Of a DNA stretch of 62,240 nt, positions 55,598 through 62,240 are shown piece by piece (within the stretch, counting starts at the first letter, position 1; every line of letters begins with the position of its first letter). Made by a program: the position numbers and the translations under genes. The notes under the pieces are model-generated. The model saw only the letters and a program-made list of their open reading frames with translations. It did not search any database and had not been told where the DNA came from. This DNA comes from Bacteroidia bacterium Ga0077558 (GTDB taxonomy: Bacteria; Bacteroidota; Bacteroidia; Chitinophagales; Chitinophagaceae), in assembly GCA_001464625.1 (NCBI GenBank), contig LNFJ01000036.1, forward strand, positions 1 through 62,240, in the 5' to 3' direction.

Positions 55598-56215
55598 TTA
55601 TGCATCCTGCCCTGTCCATAGTGCGCCACCAATACTATTGCGGGAAGCCCCAGTTTCTGAAGCAAACACATTGTATTCCTGGCGCCAGCGCAAAATTCCC
55701 ATAAAAGCAATGAGAATAGCATTATTGGCAGCAGCAGCAGCTGATTGCAAAGCAAGTTTCTCTTTTAATATTTTACTCCTGACAAAAGTGGAAGGGCCTT
55801 TTTGCAGCCCTCCAAGTGCAATATCAATGGAATAAAAATTATTAATGACCGGCAATTGTGTCAACGATGCAATAATGGCTCCATCACCTAGTTCTATCTC
55901 GTTTTTGCCTGCTAGTATTGTGTGGCCTTCAAAAGCTATCAATGCCACTTTATAGTGTAACTGGTATTGCTCAATAAATTTATTTATTTGTTGCCCCATG
56001 TATTCTCCATATCCGGTATGTAGTTGTTGAAAGTCAGAAATTGGTAAAACGGCAGCATTCTTTAAGCGGTTGGCCCAGTCTGCCTCATACAGAAAATTGG
56101 CTGATTGCAATACTTCAAATGTCCATTTACCAGCCTGTTCCTGAAATTCAGTAAATGTTATATTCAGCCCCGCTGAAAGATCATCACTTGCCAAACCAAT
56201 TGCTCTGTAAACCAT
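55598..56215 (-). CDS. Half-length, degenerate AnmK-like protein
   Basis: 205 residues resembling the N-terminal half of anhydro-N-acetylmuramic acid kinase, which recycles cell-wall sugar. Recognisable parts are IGL near the start, FTEFQEQAGKWTFEVL, LHTGYGEYMGQQINKF, GHTILAGK, LGDGAIIASLTQLPVINNF and DIALGG. The family's GTSLDG nucleotide/substrate motif near residue 10 is replaced by SDDLSAG, and the usual ~370 residues are cut to 205. The open frame is intact, so it may be a decayed gene or a repurposed pseudoenzyme. It is divergent from upp across 43 nt. Confidence 0.75.
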   Translation of the reverse strand: MVYRAIGLASDDLSAGLNITFTEFQEQAGKWTFEVLQSANFLYEADWANRLKNAAVLPISDFQQLHTGYGEYMGQQINKFIEQYQLHYKVALIAFEGHTILAGKNEIELGDGAIIASLTQLPVINNFYSIDIALGGLQKGPSTFVRSKILKEKLALQSAAAAANNAILIAFMGILRWRQEYNVFASETGASRNSIGGALWTGQDA

Positions 56216-56231
56216 GAATCCTTTTTTAAGT

Positions 56232-56239
56232 TAGATTTG
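56232..56239 (+). promoter_or_regulatory. -7 box for upp
   Basis: TAGATTTG fits TAnnTTTG and ends 19 nt before the upp ATG at 56259, within the 43-nt divergent spacer. Confidence 0.6.
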
Positions 56240-56258
56240 CCAAAAGTAAATCTTCACA

Positions 56259-56909
56259 ATGATTGTTAACTTAAGCCAACAACATTCTTTAATAAGTAAC
56301 TGGGTAGGTGAACTGCGGGACGTAAATGTACAAACTGACAGGATGCGTTTTCGCCGTAATTTGGAACGAATTGGTGAAGCAGCTGCTTACGAAATCAGCA
56401 AAGTGCTGCCTTTTGTAGAAAAAGAAATTCAAACGCCACTTGGTATAGCGGTACATAAAGTTTTAAAGGAACAACCTGTTTTAGCTACAATTCTGCGGGC
56501 CGGTCTACCCTTGCACAATGGTTTGTTGAACTATTTTGACCAGGCCGACAATGCGTTTATTTCTGCCTATCGAAAACATAATAAAGACGGTAGCTTTGAA
56601 ATAAGCCTTGATTATGTTTCTTGCCCGGAATTGGAAAACAGGGTTATCATTGTTTCCGATCCCATGCTGGCAACGGGAGCTTCCTTAGTAAAAACCATTC
56701 ATTTTTTAAAAGAAGAAGGAAATCCCCGTGAAATTCATATAGTTGCAGCCATTGCCTGCTCCGTTGGCATAGAATATGTGAAAAGAGAAGCACCATCGGC
56801 AACCATTTGGTGTGGGGATATTGATGAGGAATTGACCGCCAAGGGTTACATAGTACCCGGTCTTGGAGATGCGGGAGACCTTGCCTTTGGTACTAAAGTT
56901 CAAATGTGA
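56259..56909 (+). CDS. upp: Uracil phosphoribosyltransferase
   Basis: Makes UMP from uracil and PRPP in pyrimidine salvage. The 216-residue protein has RNLERIGEAAAYEISK, VLATILRAGLPLHNGLLNYF and the PRPP-binding loop DPMLATGASLVKTI (near residue 133). The C-terminal uracil-binding segment YIVPGLGDAGDLAFGT is intact. Length is normal. Confidence 0.96.
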   Translation: MIVNLSQQHSLISNWVGELRDVNVQTDRMRFRRNLERIGEAAAYEISKVLPFVEKEIQTPLGIAVHKVLKEQPVLATILRAGLPLHNGLLNYFDQADNAFISAYRKHNKDGSFEISLDYVSCPELENRVIIVSDPMLATGASLVKTIHFLKEEGNPREIHIVAAIACSVGIEYVKREAPSATIWCGDIDEELTAKGYIVPGLGDAGDLAFGTKVQM

Positions 56910-57087
56910 GGTGCAGCTAATACCTATTTTTACGGGTCTTTAATTTATTGTATTTTTCAAGTTCCGGTAAAGTCAAAAGTTGACCCCGGTTAAGGCAATT
57001 TCAACAAGTAAACAACGTTTTAGAACATACAATTTATAGATAGCTGGTAACCAATCCTGCCGGACTGAAAAAACCATTTTTGCTGTG

Positions 57088-58101
57088 ATGAAAAAAATCC
57101 TTTCCACTTTTACTGTTTGTGTGATGCTGGCTAGTGTGTCAACTGCTCAGGATCCCAACTTTTCGCAATTTTTTGCCTCGCCTATGACGCTTAATCCAGC
57201 TATGACAGGAAAGTTTGATGGTGTGTTCAGGGTGGCTGGGAATTTCCGTGACCAATGGCCTACTATCAATAATGCATTTGTAACAAAAACTGCTTCTTTT
57301 GATGCAGGGATTATGAAGAATCGCTTATCGGATATTGACCAGCTCGGAGTAGGTATACTTGCTATGACTGACAGAGCTGGTGATGGTGTATTAGTTACAA
57401 ATTCGGCGGCAATATCCGTTGCCTTTCATAAAGGCCTTGATGAAAATGGATACCATCAGATTGGTGCTGGTTTCCAAGGTGGTTACACTAACAAAAGAGT
57501 TGATGTAAGTAAAGTAGACTTTCAGGATGAGTTGACACCGCTTGGTTTTACAGGAGTTACCAGTGAAATTTTTACTAATCAGCAAGTTAATGTCTCTTAT
57601 GTAGATGTAAATGCTGGAGTACTTTATAATGGCAGCACTAACGGGTATAATAGTTTTTATATTGGTGCTTCTATGTATCACATCAACCGCCCCAAAGAAA
57701 GTTTCCAGGGTGGGGATTATCTTTTAAACACCAGAACAACAATACAAGCAGGCGGTAAAATTCCTGTAGGAACATATAATTTTATTCATTTTGCTGCTAA
57801 CCATAGTATGCAGGCACAAGCCAAGAATACAATTGTAGGCGGCACTTTTTCTTTGAACATAAACAATAATGAAGAAAATCCTACCAATCTTTTTTTAGGC
57901 GCCTGGTATCGGTTTAATGATGCTGCAATTCCTTATATCGGTTTAGAATTTAATGGCCTGCATATTGGCGCCACCTATGATGCTACTATGTCTAGTTTAA
58001 AGTCAGCTTCTAATACAAGAGGTGGAATGGAACTTTCTATTATTTATATTAAAAAGCCTGTGGATCCCAATACCAAAAAACTAAACTGCCCGAGATTCTA
58101 G
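57088..58101 (+). CDS. Type IX secretion system membrane protein, PorP/SprF family
   Basis: 337 residues with signal peptide (MKKILSTFTVCVMLASVSTAQ), then DPNFSQFFASPMTLNPAMTGKFDGVFRVAGNFRDQWP, the hallmark of PorP/SprF proteins. The rest is an outer-membrane beta-barrel with alternating strands ending in GGMELSIIYIKK. These proteins work with type IX secretion and gliding adhesins such as SprB; no long adhesin gene is adjacent here. ATG at 57088 is preferred to the GTG at 57085. Confidence 0.93.
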   Translation: MKKILSTFTVCVMLASVSTAQDPNFSQFFASPMTLNPAMTGKFDGVFRVAGNFRDQWPTINNAFVTKTASFDAGIMKNRLSDIDQLGVGILAMTDRAGDGVLVTNSAAISVAFHKGLDENGYHQIGAGFQGGYTNKRVDVSKVDFQDELTPLGFTGVTSEIFTNQQVNVSYVDVNAGVLYNGSTNGYNSFYIGASMYHINRPKESFQGGDYLLNTRTTIQAGGKIPVGTYNFIHFAANHSMQAQAKNTIVGGTFSLNINNNEENPTNLFLGAWYRFNDAAIPYIGLEFNGLHIGATYDATMSSLKSASNTRGGMELSIIYIKKPVDPNTKKLNCPRF

Positions 58102-58125
58102 TCGTAACCAAAATATTATAATTGC

Positions 58126-58153
58126 AAAATGCGAAACGTACGTTTCGCATTTT
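58126..58153. terminator. Bidirectional terminator between porP/sprF and the SLC13 gene
   Basis: A perfect 14-bp-arm palindrome with no spacer (AAAATGCGAAACGT and its complement) followed by T-run; on the minus strand it begins directly at the SLC13 stop codon. It serves both convergent genes. Confidence 0.85.
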
Positions 58154-59608
58154 TTATGCGACGGAGAATTTCATTAACAGCGGAAGCAGGAACCAACAGA
58201 AAAGTGTGATTAGAATAATAGAAATGATGTTCATAACAAAGCCAACTTTAGTCATATGCCGGAGTTTGATATGACCGCTGGCAAATACGATAGCATTTGG
58301 TGGCGTACCCATCGGTAACATACCAGCGCAGCTTGCTGCTAACGTCATCGGAATACCCAGTAATAAAGGATTCATGCCGATTGCTTCTGCTAATGATGTT
58401 ACTACTGGTGCAAACACAATTACCTGTGCCACATTACTCATTACCTCACTAACGAATAACGAAACTGTTACTATTACTAAAACAAGAATAAACCCGTTGC
58501 CGGAAAACTGTGCTAACCATCCACCGAGTTGCTGCATTAATCCTTCTTTTTCTAATGCACCGGCCAAACAAATACCGCCACCGAATAATAAAAGAATTCC
58601 CCATGCCATTTTTGAAGTATCACCCCATTCCAGCAATGCATCATTGTTGGGATCGGTAGAACCAGAAGGACAAATAAATAATGATACTGCACACATTACC
58701 GCAATGATTGTATCATCCAATCTAAACCAGGGTTGTGCATTATTAATAAGATCCCTCGTAATCCATAACAAAGCAGTACCGATAAAAATATACAGCACTC
58801 TTTTTTCAGCGGCCGACATTGAACCAAGTTGCTGAATTTCATTTCTTATTAATTGTTTAGTACCATCATCGGCTTTTATCCGGTTAGGGAAAAGCCATTT
58901 CACCATTACCCAATACAAACACATTAATAATAAAATAGCTAACGGGGTGCAGATAAGCATCCAGTTTACAAAGTCAACATCAAAACTAAATTTTTTCTGA
59001 ATGTACCCTACATACGCTACGTTGGGAGGTGTGCCAATTATCGTTGCTATACCTCCAATATTAGCAGCATAGGCAATCGCCAGCATAATCGTTAATGAGA
59101 AATTCGCAATATTTCCTTCGCCCCGGTTATTTTCTTTCATTACATGAATTACAGACAATGCAATGGGGAACATCATCATCGTAGTAGCGGTATTGCTCAA
59201 CCACATACTTAATAACCCTGTTGCCAAAATAAATCCGAGTACAATTTGGTCACCACTGGTACCTGTAAGCCTTACTATATTTAAAGCAATTCGTTTATGA
59301 AGATTCCATTTTTCAATAGCAAGGCCAAGCATAAACCCACCAAGAAATAAAAAGATAACCGGGTTAGCATACGCAGCGGCAGTTTCATCCAATTTTGCAC
59401 CATTCATTAAAGGAAGAAGTATGAGTGGAAGCAATGCGACTACCGGCATAGGCAAAGCCTCTGTTACCCACCAGGTAATCATTAATCCGGCAATAGCCAC
59501 CACTTTTGCAGCACTGGCATCTACTCCAAATGGATTTACAAAATATAATAGCAGTGCAACAGCTATTCCCGCAAAAAGCGAAATGAATTTAAGTTGTTGT
59601 TTGGTCAA
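58154..59608 (-). CDS. SLC13/DASS-family sodium-coupled anion transporter
   Basis: 484-residue inner-membrane transporter with about 11-12 hydrophobic segments. The two signature motifs are visible: WLSNTATTMMMFPIALSV (near residue 135) and the C-terminal LPMGTPPNAIVFASGH (near 435). The family imports di- and tricarboxylates (or sulfate) with sodium ions. The substrate cannot be read from sequence. The stop codon lies at the edge of a strong bidirectional terminator. Confidence 0.92.
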   Translation of the reverse strand: MTKQQLKFISLFAGIAVALLLYFVNPFGVDASAAKVVAIAGLMITWWVTEALPMPVVALLPLILLPLMNGAKLDETAAAYANPVIFLFLGGFMLGLAIEKWNLHKRIALNIVRLTGTSGDQIVLGFILATGLLSMWLSNTATTMMMFPIALSVIHVMKENNRGEGNIANFSLTIMLAIAYAANIGGIATIIGTPPNVAYVGYIQKKFSFDVDFVNWMLICTPLAILLLMCLYWVMVKWLFPNRIKADDGTKQLIRNEIQQLGSMSAAEKRVLYIFIGTALLWITRDLINNAQPWFRLDDTIIAVMCAVSLFICPSGSTDPNNDALLEWGDTSKMAWGILLLFGGGICLAGALEKEGLMQQLGGWLAQFSGNGFILVLVIVTVSLFVSEVMSNVAQVIVFAPVVTSLAEAIGMNPLLLGIPMTLAASCAGMLPMGTPPNAIVFASGHIKLRHMTKVGFVMNIISIILITLFCWFLLPLLMKFSVA

Positions 59609-59637
59609 GCAGTTTAGATTTTAACTGAAAATACAAT

Positions 59638-60243
59638 CTATTTTGGTTTACCGCTCACAAAAGGATTTCCTTTTATATAAAATCTGTAGGGCAACATAGC
59701 ATCAACGCCGGCATAGTCTACACCAATGCGGGGAGAATATGCTATTTCATTTTTTTTGTATTTGTACTTATCATCTGCAATAAATAATTCTTTGCTGAGC
59801 AGCGAATGACCAGTTTGGCTTGTATGAAAACCCAATGCTTTGGAAACATTCCCCGGGCCTTTCGTTAAAGTGTTGTCCAATTTTTTCTTTCCGGTTCTTT
59901 TTAGCATTACATCAATTCCTGCAATTGGTTCTACTGCTCTTATTAATATCGCATGAGGAATATCTGTACTATTTGTTACTACATTAAAAAGGTGGTGAAT
60001 GCCATAGCACAAATAAATGTATGCCACTCCTGCACCCGCATACATCATTTCATTGCGATTGGTTCTGCGTCCACCAAATGCATGAGAGGCTTTATCAATA
60101 ATGCCATTATATGCTTCTACTTCTACAATTCTTCCGGAGGTAAAAATTCCATTCCATTTCGTCACCAATATTTTTCCCATTAGTTCTCTTGCTATTTGCA
60201 ACACATTGGTTCGTTTGTAAAAATCAATCGTTAGTTTTTCCAT
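59638..60243 (-). CDS. DNA-3-methyladenine glycosylase (AAG/MPG family)
   Basis: 201-residue base-excision enzyme that removes alkylated purines. It shows the family segment IVEVEAYNGIIDKASHAFGGRRTNRN (catalytic Glu near residue 42), YAGAGVAYIYLCYGIHHLFNVV and a C-terminal PRIGVDYAGVDAMLPYRFY. Length is normal for the bacterial form. It is 29 nt from the SLC13 gene stop-side neighbour on the same strand; a shared transcript with SLC13 is possible. Confidence 0.95.
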   Translation of the reverse strand: MEKLTIDFYKRTNVLQIARELMGKILVTKWNGIFTSGRIVEVEAYNGIIDKASHAFGGRRTNRNEMMYAGAGVAYIYLCYGIHHLFNVVTNSTDIPHAILIRAVEPIAGIDVMLKRTGKKKLDNTLTKGPGNVSKALGFHTSQTGHSLLSKELFIADDKYKYKKNEIAYSPRIGVDYAGVDAMLPYRFYIKGNPFVSGKPK

Positions 60244-60265
60244 ATGATTGAAAAATTTTCGTGGT

Positions 60266-60293
60266 CTTCGTTCTTGTTCCTTGTGCCTTGTGC
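60266..60293 (+). repeat. Heptanucleotide-periodic array between mpg-type and EI24 genes
   Basis: Four consecutive 7-base units of the form CTTGTKC (CTTCGTT, CTTGTTC, CTTGTGC, CTTGTGC) and a fifth partial unit. Same period as the array downstream of ffh, but different sequence. No function evident. Confidence 0.55.
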
Positions 60294-60328
60294 CTTAATA
60301 ACTATATTTACCCCTACAAATTAAGGCT

Positions 60329-61075
60329 TTGCTGAAAGAAATAGTTATTGCGGCTCAATCATGGGAAGATGCCCGGTTGTTTATTCAAAAGCACCGGTTG
60401 TTTAAGTGGATCATTATCCCCGGAATAATCTATGCTATATTGTTTATTGTTGGAATGTTTTTCTTTTGGTCGTCAGCTAATGATGTAATCTCGTGGATAA
60501 GCAGCCAGCTTGGTATTGAAACCTGGCTTCAAAAAGAAAGAAGCGAATGGCTAAGTTTTTTATTTGTGATGACAGGAATGATGTTGAGGCTGATATTAGT
60601 TTTATTCTATTTCTCGTTCTTTAAATACCTGATATTAATAATTGGCTCGCCTGTATTTGCCTATTTGAGTGAAAAAACAGAAGCTATTATAGAAGGCAAG
60701 GAACATTTATTTAACTGGAAAGATCTTAAAAAGGATTGTCTGCGTAGTATTAAATTGGCAGTAAGAAATTGTGGATGGCAATCGGTGTATTTGATTGCAC
60801 TAATTTTATTATCGCTGATACCTGTAATAGGTTGGATTACGCCGGTTATTGCTTTGCTGATGGAGTGTTATTACTTCGGATTCTCGATGCTTGATTATAG
60901 TTTTGCGAGAGCCGGTTTTACACCTGCGCAGAGCATCGCTTTTACTGGCCGGCATAAGGGATTAGCGATTGCTAATGGACTTATTTTTTACATTATGCAT
61001 ATTATTATTGTATTGGCGCCGGCATATGCAATTATTGCAGCAACGCTAAGTGTACATAAAGTAAAAAATAGCTGA
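60329..61075 (+). CDS. EI24-domain (CysZ-like) membrane protein
   Basis: 248 residues with four main hydrophobic segments (near residues 28-50, 75-98, 150-172 and 212-235) and conserved patterns FKYLILIIGSPVFAYLSEKTE and LLMECYYFGFSMLDYSFAR, as in the EI24/CysZ family. Escherichia coli CysZ is a sulfate transporter, but the function in Bacteroidota is not established. The start codon is TTG at 60329; there is no upstream ATG in frame. It is 10 nt upstream of an RsmI-like methyltransferase and likely co-transcribed. Confidence 0.87.
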   Translation: MLKEIVIAAQSWEDARLFIQKHRLFKWIIIPGIIYAILFIVGMFFFWSSANDVISWISSQLGIETWLQKERSEWLSFLFVMTGMMLRLILVLFYFSFFKYLILIIGSPVFAYLSEKTEAIIEGKEHLFNWKDLKKDCLRSIKLAVRNCGWQSVYLIALILLSLIPVIGWITPVIALLMECYYFGFSMLDYSFARAGFTPAQSIAFTGRHKGLAIANGLIFYIMHIIIVLAPAYAIIAATLSVHKVKNS

Positions 61076-61085
61076 TATAATATTT

Positions 61086-61793
61086 ATGGCCACTATTTAT
61101 CTTATACCATCATTATTGGCAGAAGAAGGGCTGGATGCTATTAACACTTACACTGTTGATGCAATAAAAAAATGTACCGTTTTTTTTGTAGAGAATGAAA
61201 GAACTACCCGTCGCTACTTTAAGCAATTGTGGAAGGCTTGCCTGCCGGGGCAGGATATGATAATTGATAATTACGAATGGCATACAATTGATAATAACAG
61301 CGCTGCAATTTTCAAAAGCAAATTAAAAGATGATACAATAATCGGCATCGTTAGCGAAGCTGGTTGCCCCGGCGTGGCTGATCCAGGCCAGTTGTTGGTA
61401 GGAATTGCACAAGAAATGAATGCGACGATTAAACCTTTGGTGGGACCTAATTCCATTTTATTGGCATTAATGGCCAGCGGAATGAATGGTCAACAATTTA
61501 GGTTTGCTGGTTATTTACCAATTGATACTGCTCAACGGAATAAAGCGATTAAAGACCTGGAATTGGATTCGCAGAAAAGAGATAGCACACAAATTTTTAT
61601 TGAAACACCGTACAGAAACAATCAACTGATTGAAGCATTGGTAAAAAATTGTAATCCGGCTACAAGGTTATGTATTGCTGTTGATATTACCGGGAAAAAC
61701 GAATGGATAAAAACGAAGACCATTGCTGACTGGCAAAAAGAAAAAGTAGATATCCATAAGCGGCCTGCTATTTTTTTACTGTACGCAAAATGA
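61086..61793 (+). CDS. RsmI-like SAM-dependent methyltransferase
   Basis: 235-residue tetrapyrrole-methylase-fold protein with YLIPSLLAEEG, VFFVENERTTRRYFKQL, GIVSEAGCPGVADPGQLLV and VGPNSILLALMASGMNGQQFRFAGYLP. These match the RsmI family that 2'-O-methylates C1402 of 16S rRNA, although it is shorter than usual (~280) and diverged at the N-terminus, so it may be a second member with a different target. It follows the EI24 gene by 10 nt. Confidence 0.88.
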   Translation: MATIYLIPSLLAEEGLDAINTYTVDAIKKCTVFFVENERTTRRYFKQLWKACLPGQDMIIDNYEWHTIDNNSAAIFKSKLKDDTIIGIVSEAGCPGVADPGQLLVGIAQEMNATIKPLVGPNSILLALMASGMNGQQFRFAGYLPIDTAQRNKAIKDLELDSQKRDSTQIFIETPYRNNQLIEALVKNCNPATRLCIAVDITGKNEWIKTKTIADWQKEKVDIHKRPAIFLLYAK

Positions 61794-61827
61794 GTTGAGG
61801 CTAATTTTACAAAACGATTTTGTTATT

Positions 61828-61935
61828 CACAAATGCTCTTCCGTGTTACTTCTGTACAAGAGTGCGACCAACAGAGGTTGTTACCTGTCCCGGCTTATCC
61901 GGGAGTAGTAATGCAGCCCGAATAATAAAAAATTC
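61828..61935. repeat. Dispersed intergenic element, copy B
   Basis: Shares ordered blocks with 4435-4523 (see copy A). Copy B has an insertion with two extra hairpins: CAAC-AGAG-GTTG near 61869 and CCCGG-CTTAT-CCGGG near 61889. Both copies are intergenic and end in an A-rich ATAAAAA segment. Confidence 0.65.
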
Positions 61936-61973
61936 TCTCCCATAATTTCCTAATTAACCAATTTAATAGTTAT

Positions 61974-62240
61974 TTACTCACTCCTCATTGAGATAATACT
62001 GTCTACTATATACTTTGTATTTCCCCGCCAGGGTAATGCGCCATGATATTCTTTATAATGCAAATCGAATAGTTTGCCGCTGTTGGTAGAAAGAATATCG
62101 TAAATGGCTTTACTTTTTATTGAAAACTCAAACTCATACGATTGAATAGAGCCGGGAGTTTTTGTTCGGTAGCCTTCCTGAATTAATTTCCCTTCATAGG
62201 TTTTGAAAAAATTTCCCTTTTTTACTGCATAGTTTAAATG
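61974..62240 (-). CDS. 3' part of a gene running off the window
   Basis: The minus strand codes 88 residues before a stop, including NYAVKKGNFFKTYEGKLIQ, GSIQSYEFEFSIKSK and FDLHYKEYHGALPWRGNTKY. This resembles small Bacteroidota proteins of unknown function. The start lies beyond 62240, so only the C-terminal part is seen and the full length is unknown. Confidence 0.8.
   Translation of the reverse strand, partial: HLNYAVKKGNFFKTYEGKLIQEGYRTKTPGSIQSYEFEFSIKSKAIYDILSTNSGKLFDLHYKEYHGALPWRGNTKYIVDSIISMRSE

Overview
The window looks like chromosomal DNA of a Bacteroidota bacterium, most likely of the Chitinophagaceae type. Evidence: AT-rich sequence; the Bacteroidota -7 promoter box (TAnnTTTG) ahead of many genes; a PorP/SprF type IX secretion protein; sensor kinases with double reporter-propeller plus Y_Y_Y domains; TPR kinases; LytS/LytTR pairs; and paired BNR (sortilin-like) exported proteins. 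I see no rRNA, tRNA, CRISPR array, insertion sequence or integrase. No gene-free stretch exceeds 300 bases.

Layout. 1-5 kb: ffh, rpsP, rimM, a small hypothetical gene, dinB and an M20 dipeptidase. 6-10 kb: an exported WG-repeat protein, a membrane protein/Xre regulator pair behind a perfect 20-bp inverted repeat, an Hsp15-like S4 protein and a lipoprotein. 10-14.6 kb (leftward): a GNAT-nitrilase fusion, an OmpR-type regulator, its sensor kinase and a tandem Usp protein. 14.7-25.6 kb: trmD, a fatty acid desaturase, two large BNR-repeat exported proteins, a LolA-like protein and adenine deaminase. 25.6-30.2 kb: an AbiE-like toxin-antitoxin pair with a one-base frameshift in the toxin, a LiaF-like membrane protein, a DUF4288-like protein and a LytS/LytTR two-component pair.

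30.2-53.7 kb is the standout region. Twelve leftward genes are packed with overlaps or gaps of at most about 41 nt. Transcription would run through seven sensor histidine kinases with nearly the same kinase core, then a single-domain CheY-like receiver, a receiver fused to a class III adenylate cyclase, an HD-domain/YitT membrane fusion, and two small envelope proteins. Six kinases have a signal peptide or lipobox plus a TPR or propeller sensor and one membrane segment. The seventh (1776 aa) appears cytoplasmic and carries seven tandem copies of a ~190-residue sensor unit. A broken eighth kinase tail lies just upstream. The simplest reading is a many-inputs, few-outputs phosphorelay that converges on a receiver and on cAMP synthesis; this is inference.

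53.9-62.2 kb: an ATP-grasp protein resembling PGM1-type peptide ligases, a half-length degenerate AnmK-like protein, upp, porP/sprF, an SLC13/DASS transporter, 3-methyladenine DNA glycosylase, an EI24 membrane protein, an RsmI-like methyltransferase and the 3' part of a gene running off the end.

Unexplained non-coding structure: a ~90-110-nt conserved intergenic element present twice (near 4.4 kb and 61.8 kb), two heptanucleotide-periodic arrays, and a 26-nt palindrome embedded in frame in three of the kinase genes.
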